Shown: positions 22,801 through 33,300, counted from the first letter of the stretch. The stretch is DNA of 64,000 nucleotides from Rubrivivax sp. (GCA_030653385.1 JAURZM010000025.1:62001-126000), one strand, 5' to 3'. Program-made: numbers and translations. Notes: generated by a model not told the origin, from the sequence alone.

Positions 22801-24400
22801 GGGTGTCCTTTGCATGGGCGACATCTGCATGCGCATCCGCACCCGCCATCGCCAGCCCGATGCGCGCCAGCGTCCATTCGGCCCGCGGCAGCGCCGGGCC
22901 CAGCCGGCCGTGGTGCATCACGGCGATGCGGTCGGCCAAAGCAAACACCTCGTCCAGGTCTTCGCTGATGACCAGCACGGCGCTGCCGGCGCCGGCTGCG
23001 TCCAGCAGCTGCTGGTGCACGTAGGCCACCGCACCGATGTCCAGGCCCCAGGTGGGCTGGTTGGCAACGATCAGCGGCGGTGGTGCTGCGGCAGCCGCGC
23101 TGCCCCGCGGGCCAGGGGCCAACAGCACCCGCCCCAGGATCAGCTTCTGCATATTGCCGCCCGACAGCCGCCGCGTCGCCATCTGCACGCCGCTGCCTTC
23201 GGTGCCGCGCACGTCGAAGCGCTGCACCAGCTGCTGCGCGTAAGCGATCGCCGCGCTGCGTTTGAGGAGGCCACCGCGGTGTGCAAAGGCCGCGTCGGCA
23301 TGGCGTTCGAGCACGGCGTTTTCCCACAAGGCCAGGTCACCCACCACGCCCACGGCGTGGCGGTCTTCGGGCACACGTGCCACGCCGGCCTGAACGAAGG
23401 CCCGCGCAGTGGGCGCCACGGCCTGGCCGGCGATCTGCAGCGTGCCGGATGCCAGTGCGCGTTCGCCGCACAAGAGCTCGGCCAGCACCGCCTGGCCGTT
23501 GCCGGACACACCCGCCACCGCCAGCACCTCGCCGGCGTGCACGGTGAAGTCCAGCCCCTGCAGCAAGGGCGTGCCAGCGTCGCCGTGCACCGCGCCGCCC
23601 TGCACCCGCAGCACCGCCGCGCCCACGGCGGTGGCTGCGACGCGGTGCGCCGGGGCCACGCTGCGGCCCACCATCAGCTCGGCCAGCTGCGCCTTGCTGG
23701 CGCCGGCCGACGGCAGCGTGGCCACCAGGCGGCCGCTGCGCAGCACGGCGATGCGGTGGCTCACACGCAGCACCTCGTCGAGCTTGTGGCTGATGAAGAC
23801 GATCGACAGGCCCTGCGCCACCATCTGCGCCAGCGTCGCAAAGAGGCTGTCGCTTTCCTGCGGCGTGAGCACGGCGGTGGGTTCGTCCAGGATCAGGATC
23901 TGCGCGCCACGCACCAGCGCCTTCAGGATCTCGACCCGTTGCCGCTCGCCCACCGACAGCTCGGCCACACGGGCATCGGGCTTCACCTGCAGCCCGAAAC
24001 GTGCACCCGCTTCCAGCAGCCGCTGGCGCGCCGCGGCGCGGCGGCTGAAGGGCCGCCACAGGCTTTCGGTGCCCAGCATCACGTTGTTCAGCACGCTCAG
24101 GTTGTCGGCCAGCGTGAAGTGCTGGTGCACCATGCCGATGCCTGCGGCCAGCGCCGCGCGTGGCTGGCCGGGTGGCAGCACCTGGCCATTCACCGTGATG
24201 GTGCCTTCGTCAGCCACGTAGTGCCCGAAGAGGATGCTCACCAGCGTGCTCTTGCCGGCGCCGTTTTCGCCCAGCAGCGCCAGCACCTCGCCACGTGCCA
24301 GGCTCAGCGTGATGGCATCGTTGGCCACCAGCGGGCCGAAGCGCTTGCTGATGCCCTGCAGCTGCAGGACGGTGTCGGCCGGGGCGGCGGGTGTGTGCAT
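22787..24400 (-). CDS. BMP-type ABC transporter ATP-binding protein (second importer)
   Basis: A 537-residue ATPase with two ABC modules. The first has Walker A LGENGAGKST, MVHQHFTLAD, signature LSVGERQRVEILKAL and Walker B ILILDEPTAVLT. The second has the degenerate GVSGNGQAV, RVPEDRHAVGVV, signature LSGGNMQKLILGR and VANQPTWGLDIGA. A Gly/Ala/Pro insertion (PGPRGSAAAAAPPP) before the second Walker B is unusual and not present in the paralogue at 6546. Start MHTPAAPADTV at 24400 is preferred over the ATG at 24418. The matching binding protein lies at 27035-28042. Confidence 0.92.
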   Translation of the reverse strand: MHTPAAPADTVLQLQGISKRFGPLVANDAITLSLARGEVLALLGENGAGKSTLVSILFGHYVADEGTITVNGQVLPPGQPRAALAAGIGMVHQHFTLADNLSVLNNVMLGTESLWRPFSRRAAARQRLLEAGARFGLQVKPDARVAELSVGERQRVEILKALVRGAQILILDEPTAVLTPQESDSLFATLAQMVAQGLSIVFISHKLDEVLRVSHRIAVLRSGRLVATLPSAGASKAQLAELMVGRSVAPAHRVAATAVGAAVLRVQGGAVHGDAGTPLLQGLDFTVHAGEVLAVAGVSGNGQAVLAELLCGERALASGTLQIAGQAVAPTARAFVQAGVARVPEDRHAVGVVGDLALWENAVLERHADAAFAHRGGLLKRSAAIAYAQQLVQRFDVRGTEGSGVQMATRRLSGGNMQKLILGRVLLAPGPRGSAAAAAPPPLIVANQPTWGLDIGAVAYVHQQLLDAAGAGSAVLVISEDLDEVFALADRIAVMHHGRLGPALPRAEWTLARIGLAMAGADAHADVAHAKDTHAAA

Positions 24401-24483
24401 GCCGCGATTCTGTTGCACGCGCCGTGCCCGGCCGGCGGCGGCGCCAGGCGTCGCACGACCGAATTGCGCTACCGTTCGCCCCC

Positions 24484-25416
24484 ATGCCGCTGCTGTCCCC
24501 CGTCCCCAGCCCGGCCGTGGCGGCCATCACTGCCGCGGCGGTGCTCGGCCAGTGCCCCAACTGCGAAACCCAGCTGCCCGATCCGCACCCGCGTTACTGC
24601 CACGCTTGCGGTCAAGAGACCAACATCAAGCCACCCACCGTGGGCGAATTCCTGCAGCAGTTCAGCGGCACCTACTTCGCCGCCGAAGGGGCGATGTGGC
24701 GCACCTTCAAGCTGCTGCTCACCCAACCCGGCGAGCTGACCGCGCGTTACCTGAACGGCCAGCGCAAGCAGTACGTGCTGCCGCTGCGGCTGTTCCTGAG
24801 CATCACGCTGGTGATGCTGTTGACGATGCGCATCCTGGGCGCCATCCAGCTGTCGGCGCTGGACGACCCCGAGCTGGCCAAGGCGCTGTCGGAACGCCCG
24901 ACGCAGGTGTCGCTGGACCTGGGTTTCATGCGTGCCGGCCTGGACGCCGGGGTCTTCTACTGTGAAGGCATGGCGCCCTGGCTGTGCCGGCGCATCCAGG
25001 TCAAGCTGGATACCAGCACGGCCGCGCTGCTGCAGCAGGTGCAGCGGGTCAACGACCGCATCGCGAGTTATGCCGGTGTCGTGATGTTCGTGCTGCTGCC
25101 GGGTTTTGCGCTCGGCCTGGCGGCGCTGTTTCGCTACCGCGGTTTCAGCTACACCGAACACCTGGTGTTTGCGCTGCACCTGCACGCCTTCTGGTTCATG
25201 CTGGGCACGCTGGTGATGGTGGGCCTGACCTGGTTCGAGCCGCTGGTCTGGATGGCGGTGCTGGTGATCCCGGTGTATGCCGCGCTGGCCTTTCGCCGCG
25301 TCTACGGCGGCTCGGCCTGGCGCCTTGCCTGGCGCGCCGTGCTGCTGATGCTGGCCCACCTGACGCTGGTGGTGCTGCTGGTGGCGCTGACGGCACTGGT
25401 GGCCCTGCTGCTGTGA
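24484..25416 (+). CDS. DUF3667 family membrane protein (first of tandem pair)
   Basis: A 310-residue protein. A zinc-ribbon head (CPNCETQLPDPHPRYCHACGQE) is followed by the DUF3667 core NIKPPTVGEFLQQFSGTYFAAEG and then FKLLLTQPGELTARYLNGQR and YVLPLRLFLSITLVMLL. Three to four further membrane segments follow, with YTEHLVFALHLHAFWFML. Function unknown; likely an inner-membrane protein with a cytoplasmic zinc ribbon. It diverges from the importer ATPase (83-base gap). The neighbour at 25413 is a close paralogue, overlapping by 4 bases. Confidence 0.85.
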   Translation: MPLLSPVPSPAVAAITAAAVLGQCPNCETQLPDPHPRYCHACGQETNIKPPTVGEFLQQFSGTYFAAEGAMWRTFKLLLTQPGELTARYLNGQRKQYVLPLRLFLSITLVMLLTMRILGAIQLSALDDPELAKALSERPTQVSLDLGFMRAGLDAGVFYCEGMAPWLCRRIQVKLDTSTAALLQQVQRVNDRIASYAGVVMFVLLPGFALGLAALFRYRGFSYTEHLVFALHLHAFWFMLGTLVMVGLTWFEPLVWMAVLVIPVYAALAFRRVYGGSAWRLAWRAVLLMLAHLTLVVLLVALTALVALLL

Positions 25417-26294
25417 ACACCACCCCGGCCGATGCCGCTGCGGCCTGCAGCAACTGCGGCGCACCTTTCGAACCCGAGCGGCGCCGCTTCTGCCCCGAGT
25501 GCGGGCAGGAAACCCACATCAAGCCGCCGACCCTGGGTGAATTTGTGCAGCAGTTCGGCGGTGCCTACTTCAGCACCGAAGGTGCGCTGTGGCGCACCCT
25601 GAAGCTGCTGCTCTTCAAGCCCGGTGAGCTGACACGCCAGTACCTGGCCGGGCGCCGCAAACATTACGTGCTGCCGCTGCGCCTGTACCTGACGATCAGC
25701 CTGATCGCGCTGGTGCTGCTGCGTGTGACGGCCGCCGGCAACGTCAACTTCGGACTGCCGGCCGACCTGGACCTGCGCAAGGGCCAGTACCACATCCTCA
25801 GCTTCGGCGACGGCACCGGCGCGGGCATGAAAGACGGCGTGTACTTCTGCAAGGGCATGCCGGCCTGGTTCTGCAAGCGGCTCGAACGGCGGCTGGATGT
25901 CGACCCCAAGGGCCTGCAGCGCGAGGCGGTGGCGCTGGGCGAACGGTTCCTGTCCAACATGGGCGCGGCGATGTTCCTGATGCTGCCGCTGTTTGCCGCC
26001 TGGCTGAAGCTGGTCTACCTGAGCCGCGGCCTGCGCTACACCGAGCACCTGGTGTTTGCGCTGCACCTGCACGCCTTCTGGTTTTTGTTGCTCTTGCTCC
26101 TGCTGAGTGAACAGGCCTGGCTCTCGGGCCTGGCCACCTTGGCGGTGCCGGTGTACACCTTCCTGGCCTTGCGCCGGGTCTACGGCGGCGGCTGGTTCGT
26201 GCGCCTGCTGATCATGGCCCTCGGGGCGCTGCTCTACACCGTCTCCATCTCGATCCTGATGGTCATGGTGGTCATCTGGTCGCTGCTGTTCTAG
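25413..26294 (+). CDS. DUF3667 family membrane protein (second of tandem pair)
   Basis: A 293-residue paralogue of the preceding gene, with GTG start inside the GTGA overlap. It has the same zinc ribbon (CSNCGAPFEPERRRFCPECGQE), IKPPTLGEFVQQFGGAYFSTEG, LKLLLFKPGELTRQYLAGRR, YVLPLRLYLTISLIALVLL and YTEHLVFALHLHAFWFLLLL. The N-terminal core and the YTEHLVFALHLHAFWF segment are nearly identical to the first copy. The middle loops diverge (this copy has LRKGQYHILSFGDGTG). It therefore looks like a duplication followed by loop divergence. It ends 3 bases from the convergent haloacid dehalogenase gene. Confidence 0.85.
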   Translation: MNTTPADAAAACSNCGAPFEPERRRFCPECGQETHIKPPTLGEFVQQFGGAYFSTEGALWRTLKLLLFKPGELTRQYLAGRRKHYVLPLRLYLTISLIALVLLRVTAAGNVNFGLPADLDLRKGQYHILSFGDGTGAGMKDGVYFCKGMPAWFCKRLERRLDVDPKGLQREAVALGERFLSNMGAAMFLMLPLFAAWLKLVYLSRGLRYTEHLVFALHLHAFWFLLLLLLLSEQAWLSGLATLAVPVYTFLALRRVYGGGWFVRLLIMALGALLYTVSISILMVMVVIWSLLF

Positions 26295-26297
26295 CTT

Positions 26298-27038
26298 TCA
26301 GATCTGCAGCGTGGCCAGCTGCCGGGCCAGCGCCACGAAGTCGGGCGCGACCACATCGAATTCGCCTTCCTGCCAGGTTTCCAACGAGCCACCCGGGCCC
26401 CGTTCCAGCGGGCGTGGCACATAGGCCGTTTGCAGCCCGCAGGCGGCCGCGGCACGCAGGTCGCTGGGGTGGGCCGCCACCATCATCACCTGCGCTGGCT
26501 GCAGGCCCAGCAACTTCGCAGCGCCCAGGTAGACCTCGGGGTCGGGTTTGTAGTGCTGGAAGAGTTCGGCGCTCAGCACCGTGTCCCATGGCAGACCAGC
26601 GTGCCGGGCCATGTTCACCAGCAGCGCGACGTTGCCGTTGCTCAGGCTGGTGATGGTGAAACACTGCTTCAGCCGGTACAGGCCCGCCACGCTGTCGGGC
26701 CACGGCCGCAGCCGGTGCCAGACGCGGTTGAAAGCGGCCGCGTCGGCCTCGGCCAGCACCAGGCCGCGCCGGGCCAGGATGCGGTCCAGGATGCGGCGGT
26801 GCAGGCCGTCGATGTCGGTCCAGGGCAGCGCCCCGGTGCGCACCTCGTGCATGGCCGGTTGGTAGCCGGCGCGCCAGTCGTCGGCGAAGCTGCCCCAGTC
26901 TTGCGCGGGCAGGCCCAGCCGCTGCTGCAGCAACTGGCCTTCGCGCACGATGCTGCTGCGCCAGTCGACCACCGTGCCGAAGATGTCGAAGCACAGGGCC
27001 TGGACGCCCGCCAGGCCCGGCCGGGCAGCCGATGTCAC
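26298..27038 (-). CDS. Haloacid dehalogenase, type II (HAD superfamily)
   Basis: A 246-residue HAD hydrolase. The motif I LCFDIFGTVVDWR carries the nucleophilic Asp with F-G-T instead of D-G-T, as in L-2-haloacid dehalogenases. It also has WTDIDGLHRRILDRIL, motif II FTITSLSNGN and motif III HYKPDPEVYLGAAKLLGL, followed by MMVAAHPSDLRAAAACG. GTG start at 27038 overlaps the BMP binding protein stop by 4 bases, so it is translated with the importer. Substrates could be a 2-haloacid or an unrelated organic phosphate; context does not settle this. Confidence 0.88.
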   Translation of the reverse strand: MTSAARPGLAGVQALCFDIFGTVVDWRSSIVREGQLLQQRLGLPAQDWGSFADDWRAGYQPAMHEVRTGALPWTDIDGLHRRILDRILARRGLVLAEADAAAFNRVWHRLRPWPDSVAGLYRLKQCFTITSLSNGNVALLVNMARHAGLPWDTVLSAELFQHYKPDPEVYLGAAKLLGLQPAQVMMVAAHPSDLRAAAACGLQTAYVPRPLERGPGGSLETWQEGEFDVVAPDFVALARQLATLQI

Positions 27039-28042
27039 TTCGCCGTGCCTCCCTTCGATTTCGGCTGGCTGTCGTCCACCTTCACGGTGAAGCTGCTGGC
27101 CAGGATTTCCTTCTCGCGCTTGGCCACCAGGTCCAGCGTCGCCTTCGGCACCTTGCCGGCGAAGGTGCCCAGCGGGCTGAGTTCGCTGCCCTTGTGTTTC
27201 ATCATCGAATACTGGCCGTAGTCCTCGGCCTTGAAGCTGCCGGCCTTCACCGCCTTCAGCGCCGCGTCGATGGTGGGCTCCATGTTCCACAGCGCGCTGG
27301 CCACCACGGTGTCGGCGTATTGCGCCTGCGTGTTGATGACGTTGCCGATGGCCAGCACCTTGCGTTCCTTGGCCGCGTCGCTGACGCCAAAACGTTCGGC
27401 ATACATCACGTCGGCGCCCTTGTCGATCATCGCGAAGGCCGCTTCCTTGGCCTTGGGCGGGTCGAACCAGCTGTTGATGAAGCTGACCATGAATTCGGCC
27501 TTCGGGTTGGTCTCTTTCGCGCCCACCATGAAGGCGTTCATCAGGCGGTTGACCTCGGGGATGGGGAAGCCGCCGACGAGGCCGATCTTGCCGCTCTTGC
27601 TCATCGCGCCGGCGATCAGGCCGCTCAGGTAGGCCGGCTCCTGGATGTAGTTGTCGAAGACGCTGAAGTTGGGCGCCTGCGGCTTGCCGCTGCTGCCCAT
27701 CAGGAAGCTGACCTTCGGGTAGTCCTTGGCCACCTTGCGCGCCGCGGCTTCGACCGCGAAGGACTCGCCGACGATGAAGGTGTTGCCCTTTTCGGCGTAC
27801 TGGCGCATCACCCGTTCGTAGTCGGCGTTGGCGACGTTTTCGCTGAACACGTACTCGATGTCGCCGCGTGCCACGGCGGCCTTCAGCGCCTTGTCGATGC
27901 GGCTGACCCACTGCTGTTCCACCGGTACGGTGTAGATGGCGGCGACCTTGATCTTGTTCTGCGCAAACGCAGGGGTGGCGACGCTGGCGCCCAGCGCCAG
28001 GGCGGCGGCAAGGGTCAGGGCGTGGCGGCGGTGCAGGGACAT
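27035..28042 (-). CDS. BMP-family ABC transporter substrate-binding protein (second importer)
   Basis: A 335-residue periplasmic binding protein with signal peptide (ALTLAAALALGASVATPAFA). The mature part starts QNKIKVAAIYTVPVEQQW. It has DYERVMRQYAEKGNTFIVGES, FSVFDNYIQEPAYLSGLIAG, GKIGLVGGFPIPEVNRLMNAF, VSFINSWFDPPKAKEAAFAMIDKGADV, MYAERFGVSDAA and QYADTVVASALWNM. This differs from the nucleoside protein at 5534 and resembles the subgroup with purine-like ligands. The cognate ATPase and permeases are at 20804-24400, interrupted by the DUF3667 pair. The GAGGAG before the ATG is clear. Confidence 0.9.
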   Translation of the reverse strand: MSLHRRHALTLAAALALGASVATPAFAQNKIKVAAIYTVPVEQQWVSRIDKALKAAVARGDIEYVFSENVANADYERVMRQYAEKGNTFIVGESFAVEAAARKVAKDYPKVSFLMGSSGKPQAPNFSVFDNYIQEPAYLSGLIAGAMSKSGKIGLVGGFPIPEVNRLMNAFMVGAKETNPKAEFMVSFINSWFDPPKAKEAAFAMIDKGADVMYAERFGVSDAAKERKVLAIGNVINTQAQYADTVVASALWNMEPTIDAALKAVKAGSFKAEDYGQYSMMKHKGSELSPLGTFAGKVPKATLDLVAKREKEILASSFTVKVDDSQPKSKGGTAK

Positions 28043-28080
28043 GAGCGGCTCCTCTGGGGGTGTGTTGGGCAGGCAAGGGA

Positions 28081-28093
28081 GTTATAGCAAGAC
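28081..28093 (-). promoter_or_regulatory. Candidate extended -10 promoter of the second importer
   Basis: On the minus strand this reads GTCTTGCTATAAC, with TGC-TATAAC as an extended -10 about 39 bases before the ATG at 28042. The decamer GTCTTGCTAT is identical to that in front of the first BMP-transporter operon (5480-5489), at nearly the same distance to the start codon. Confidence 0.45.
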
Positions 28094-28150
28094 GCGTTCC
28101 CCCTGGGTCGGTGGCACCTAGAATCGACAGAGTCTTTCTGGCCTCGTCAC

Positions 28151-29539
28151 ATGAACGTTCTGTCTCCTTCGCCACTGAGCGCGCTGTCGCCGCTGGACGG
28201 CCGTTACGCCGCCAAGCTGGCCGCGCTGCGGCCGCTGCTGTCCGAATTCGGCCTCATGCACCGGCGGGTGCAGGTCGAGGTGGAATGGTTCATCGCGCTG
28301 TCCGACGCCGGCTTTGCCGAGTTCGCGCCGCTCGCCGAGGCCTCGCGTGGCCTGCTGCGTGCGTTGGTCTTGCGTTTCAGCGAAGCCGACGCGCAGGCCA
28401 TCAAGGACATCGAAAAAACCACCAACCACGACGTCAAGGCCGTGGAGATGTGGATCAAGCAAGGCTTCAAGGGCCACGCCGAACTGGAGCGGGCCGCCGA
28501 GTTCGTGCACTTCGCCTGCACCAGCGAAGACATCAACAACACCAGCCACGCGCTGATGCTGCAGGCCGCGCGCCAGCAGGTTCTGCTGCCGGCGCTGGAC
28601 GGGCTGCAGAAAAAACTCACGCAGATGGCGCACGACCTGGCCGCGCTGCCGATGCTCAGCCGCACCCACGGCCAGACCGCCAGCCCCACCACGGTGGGCA
28701 AGGAAATTGCCAACGTCGCCGCGCGCCTGGCCACGGCACGGGTGCGCATCGCCGGGGTGCCGCTGCTGGCAAAGATGAACGGCGCGGTCGGCAACTACAA
28801 CGCGCACCTGGCGGCCTACCCGGATTTCGACTGGGAAACCTTCAGCCGCCGCGTGGTGGAAGAGCGCCTGGGCCTGGCCTTCAACCCGTACACGATCCAG
28901 ATCGAGCCGCACGACTACATGGCCGAGCTCTTCGATGCCGTGGCGCGGGCCAACACGCTGCTCATCGACTGGTCACGCGATGTCTGGGGTTATGTCAGCC
29001 TGGGTTACTTCAAGCAGCGCGTGAAAAAGGGCGAGGTCGGTTCGTCGACCATGCCGCACAAGGTCAACCCCATCGACTTCGAAAACGCCGAGGGCAACTT
29101 CGGCCTGGCCAATGCGCTCTTGGGCCACATGAGCCACAAGCTGCCCGTCAGCCGCTGGCAACGCGACCTGACCGACAGCACCGTGCTGCGCAACATGGGC
29201 GTGGCGCTGGGTTATGCGGTGCTGGCGCTGGACAGCCTGGCGCGTGGCCTGGACAAGCTGCAGGTCAACGAAGCCGCGCTGGCCGCCGACCTGGACGCGG
29301 CCTGGGAAGTGCTGGCCGAACCCGTGCAGACGGTGATGCGCCGCCACGGCCTGCCCAACCCGTATGACCAGCTGAAGGACTTCACACGCGGCCAGCCCAT
29401 CACCCGTGAACTGATGCAGGGCTTCATCCAGGGCCTGTTGATCCCCGACGAAGACAAACAGCGCCTGCTGGCCATGACACCCGGCAGCTACACCGGTCTG
29501 GCGGCCGAATTGGCTGCACGCTGGGCCGCACCGACATGA
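28151..29539 (+). CDS. purB: Adenylosuccinate lyase
   Basis: A 462-residue lyase acting at two steps of purine synthesis: SAICAR to AICAR and adenylosuccinate to AMP, releasing fumarate. It begins LSPLDGRYAAKLAALRPLLSEFGLM, typical of the proteobacterial form, with KTTNHDVKAVEMWIK, HFACTSEDINNTSHALML, SRTHGQTASPTTVGKE and the signature GSSTMPHKVNPIDFENAEGN. The C-terminus QGLLIPDEDKQRLLAMTPGSY is normal. It diverges from the second importer (108-base gap) and overlaps pyrF by 4 bases, an unusual purine-pyrimidine pairing. Confidence 0.96.
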   Translation: MNVLSPSPLSALSPLDGRYAAKLAALRPLLSEFGLMHRRVQVEVEWFIALSDAGFAEFAPLAEASRGLLRALVLRFSEADAQAIKDIEKTTNHDVKAVEMWIKQGFKGHAELERAAEFVHFACTSEDINNTSHALMLQAARQQVLLPALDGLQKKLTQMAHDLAALPMLSRTHGQTASPTTVGKEIANVAARLATARVRIAGVPLLAKMNGAVGNYNAHLAAYPDFDWETFSRRVVEERLGLAFNPYTIQIEPHDYMAELFDAVARANTLLIDWSRDVWGYVSLGYFKQRVKKGEVGSSTMPHKVNPIDFENAEGNFGLANALLGHMSHKLPVSRWQRDLTDSTVLRNMGVALGYAVLALDSLARGLDKLQVNEAALAADLDAAWEVLAEPVQTVMRRHGLPNPYDQLKDFTRGQPITRELMQGFIQGLLIPDEDKQRLLAMTPGSYTGLAAELAARWAAPT

Positions 29540-30375
29540 ACTTCCGCAGCCAGCTGATGGCCGCCGAGTTGCAGAACAACTCGATGCTGTGCGTGGGCCT
29601 GGACCCCGAGCCGGCGAAGTTTCCGCCAGCGTGGCGCGACAACCCGGCGCGCATCTTCGACTTCTGCGCCAGCATCGTCGACGCCACCAAGGACCTGGTC
29701 AACGCCTTCAAGCCGCAGATCGCCTACTTCGCGGCGCAGCGCGCCGAAGACCAGCTGGAACGGCTTGTCGCCCACATCCATGAAACCGCGCCCGGTGTGC
29801 CCGTGGTGCTGGACGCCAAGCGCGGCGACATCGGCGCCACCGCCGAGCAGTACGCACGCGAAGCCTTCGTGCGCTACCGCGCCGACGCGCTGACGCTGTC
29901 GCCCTTCATGGGCCACGACTCGATCGAGCCCTATATGCGCTACAGCGGCAAGGGCCTGATCCTGCTGTGCCGCACCTCCAACCCCGGCGGCAGCGACCTG
30001 CAGGCGCAGGTGCTGCAGGACGGCAGCCTGCTCTACGAACACATCGCGCGGCTGGCCGCCGGTGAATGGAGCCGAGGCGCCGACCTGGGCCTGGTGGTGG
30101 GTGCCACCTTCCCGCAGGAAGTGGCGCGGGTGCGCGAACTGGCGCCGACGCTGCCGCTCTTGATTCCCGGCATCGGTGCCCAGGGCGGCGACGCCGAGGC
30201 CACCGTGCGTGCGGGCCGGCGCGCCGATGGGCCCATCCTGGTCAGTTCTTCGCGGGCGGTGCTCTACGCCGCCGGCGCGGATGCATCGGCCACACCCGCC
30301 GACTTCGCCCGGGCCGCCCGCCGGGTGGCCCTTGCCACCCGGGCCCAGCTGAACAGCGCCAAGGGTCAGGCCTGA
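29536..30375 (+). CDS. pyrF: Orotidine 5'-phosphate decarboxylase (group 2)
   Basis: A 279-residue enzyme that makes UMP from OMP. LCVGLDPEPAKFP, FDFCASIVDATKDLVNAFKPQIAYF, and the active-site signature VVLDAKRGDIGATAEQYA with its Lys-Asp pairs are visible, as is LIPGIGAQGGDAEATVRAG. Length and signature put it in the longer group 2 (subfamily 2) found in many betaproteobacteria and actinobacteria. The ATG overlaps the purB stop by 4 bases, and the stop codon shares its last base with the start of the hybrid kinase gene. Confidence 0.95.
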   Translation: MNFRSQLMAAELQNNSMLCVGLDPEPAKFPPAWRDNPARIFDFCASIVDATKDLVNAFKPQIAYFAAQRAEDQLERLVAHIHETAPGVPVVLDAKRGDIGATAEQYAREAFVRYRADALTLSPFMGHDSIEPYMRYSGKGLILLCRTSNPGGSDLQAQVLQDGSLLYEHIARLAAGEWSRGADLGLVVGATFPQEVARVRELAPTLPLLIPGIGAQGGDAEATVRAGRRADGPILVSSSRAVLYAAGADASATPADFARAARRVALATRAQLNSAKGQA

Positions 30376-33300
30376 TGAACCAGGCCGGCACCGTCGACCT
30401 GGACCGTTCGATTCCGGTCATGGTGCAGCGTGAGGAAGCGCCGCCCAGCGGCCCGCCGCCGCAACTGGGGCGGACCTTCATCCTGATCACCGCGGTGGCG
30501 GCAGCCGCGGCGGCACTGCTGCTGCTTGCCACGCTGGCCGACAAGCGCCTGGTGGCACCGGTGGCGCTGGCCTACCTGCTGGTGTCGGTGGCCGCGCTGT
30601 TTTGCTGGCGCGTGCCGGCCAGCTGGATGGCGCGTGCCATCACCGGCCTTTTCATCGCCGTCGTGGCCATCATGGGTTATGCCGCGCTGCGCCTGGGCTG
30701 GGGCCTGGCCGCGCCAGCGCTGCCGCTGGTGCCACTGCTGGTGTGTGCACTCACCACCGTGGCCGGTTGGCGCCCCGGTGTGCTGCTGGCGCTGGTGTCG
30801 GCGGCCGTGGTGATGCTGGTGGCGCAGTTGCAACCGCTGGTGGCGCCGCCGCCGGGCTGGCCTTCCGTGGGACTGCTGCTGGGCACGCACCTGGTGGCCA
30901 TTGCGCTGGGGCTGGCTTCGGGCATGGCGCTGGGGCGTGTGGTCGGCCTGGCCGTGCAGTCGGCCCACAAACGCGAGCAGCGCTTCCGGCGCCTGCTGTC
31001 GCTGGCCGCCGATGTCTACTGGGAAGTCGACAGTGAGTACCGGCTGGTGGCCGCCGGCCAGCACGACCATGAACTGCGGGCACTGCAGGCCCACACCGGC
31101 CTGGGCGCGCTGCCCTGGGAGCTGCCACGTTTCATCTGCGACGCCGAAACCCAGGACGTGCTGATGGCCGACCTGGAAACCCGTGCGCCCTTCCGCGACC
31201 TGCCCTTTGCCTGGCGCAACCGTGACGGCAGCCAACGGTCCTACCTGGCCAGCGGCGAGCCCAGGTTCGATGCCCGAGGGGTCTTCAAGGGCTACTGGGG
31301 CGTGGCGCGTGACGTCACGGCCGTGCACACCGCCCGCGCCGCGCTGGAAGCCACCGAAACACGTTATCAAGACCTGTTTGCGCGCATCCCCACGCCGTTG
31401 GTGCTGCACCGCCACGGCCGCGTCATCGACGCCAACCCGGCAGCGGTGACCTTGTTTGGCCACAGCGACCTGTCCACCATGTTGGGCACCGACCTGCTGG
31501 CGTCTTACGAAAGCACCGACTCGCGTGAACGCGCCCGACGCCGTGTCGAACAGCTGCATGCCCTGCCTGAAGGCGCGGCACTGCCGGTGGCCAACTTCCA
31601 CCTGCAGGTGCAGGACCGCCTGCTGGCCGTGCAGGGCACCGGGGTGCGGGTGCAGGCGCAGGGTGGTGACGCGGTGTTGTCGATCTATGTCGATGTGACC
31701 GAGCGGCTGGCCGCCGAAGAAGCGGTGCGCCGGTCCGAGGCCATGCTGGCGCACCTGGTGGCCACCAGCCCCGACATCATCACGCTCACCGACATGGGCA
31801 CCGGGCAGTACGCGATGGTCAACCAGGCCTTCGAGCGCCTGATGGGCCACAGCGTGGCCGACGCCATGGGCCGCACCTCGCTGGAGCTGGGTGTCTGGGG
31901 CAGCGAAGCAGCGCGTGAGGCCTTTGTGGCCCGTCTGCGCGACACCGGCAGCGTCAGCGACATGCCGGTGACCTTCGTCAACAAACGGGGCAAAGAGGTT
32001 TCTCTGCGGGTCTCGGCGGCGCGCTTCGTGATGGACCGCCGCGACTACATGGTCATCAACGCCCGCGACGTGGGCGCGGCCGAGCGCGAGCGCATGGAAC
32101 GCGCGGCCATCCTGGACAACGCGTCCATCGGCATCGCCGTGACCCGCGGGCGCCACTTCGTGCTGACCAACCGGCACTTCGAGCAGATGTACCGCTGGCC
32201 CATCGGTGGCCTGGTGGGCGAGCCGGGCAGTGTGCTGTGGCCCACCGAACAGGACCTCGTCGAGGCCATCCGCATGATGGCGCCGCCCTTGCGCCGCGGT
32301 GAACCGGTGGAGATCGAATGCACGATGCGGCGCCGCGACGGCACGCTGTTCATCGCCCGTGTGCATGCCCGGGCGGTCGACCCCGAGCAGCCTGAAAAGT
32401 CCGACCTGGTGTGGATCGTCGAAGACGTGACCGAGCGCCGCCAGTTCGAGCAGGCCCTGGCCCGGGCACGCGACGACGCCGAAGCCGCCAACCGCGCCAA
32501 GAGCGCCTTCCTGGCCAACACCAGCCACGAACTGCGCACGCCGCTGAACGGCATGCTGGGCCTGGCGCGCATGGCGGCGGCGCCCGATGTCGACGAGGCC
32601 CTGCGCCGCCGCTACCTGGACCAGATTGCCGACGGCGCGCAGGCTCTGGCCGGCATCATCAGCGACATCCTGGACCTGTCCAAGATCGAAGCCGGCAAGC
32701 TGCAGCTGGAGACCACCTCGTTCGACCTGGCCGAGCTGCTGCGCTCGCTGGAGCACACCTACCAGACGCTGGCTTCGGCGCGTGGCCTGAGCCTGCGTTT
32801 CGAGGTCGACGAGAACCTGAAGCAGCCGGTCAGCGGCGACCCGCTGCGGGTGCGCCAGATCGTCACCAACTACCTGTCCAACGCCCTCAAGTTCACCGCC
32901 GCCGGCGGGGTGCGTGTGCGCGCCGACCGCCTGCCCGGTGGCGCGGTGCGTGTCGAGGTCATCGACACCGGCCCCGGCATCGACGCCGCGGCGCAGACCC
33001 AGCTTTTCAAGCCTTTCACGCAGGCCGACCAGTCCACGACGCGCCGTTTTGGCGGCACCGGCCTGGGCCTGTCGATCTGCCGCGAGCTGGCCATGCTGAT
33101 GGGCGGGGACGTGGGCGTGGACAGCCAGATTGGCCACGGCAGCTGCTTCTGGGCCCTGCTGCCTTTGCAACCCAGCGGCCAGGCGCTGCCGCCGTTGCCC
33201 GCACGCGCCAGCGGGCGCGACCTGATGGGCATGCGGGTGCTGATGGTCGAGGACAACGTCGTCAACATGCTGATCGCGGTGGCCATGCTCGAAAGCTGGG

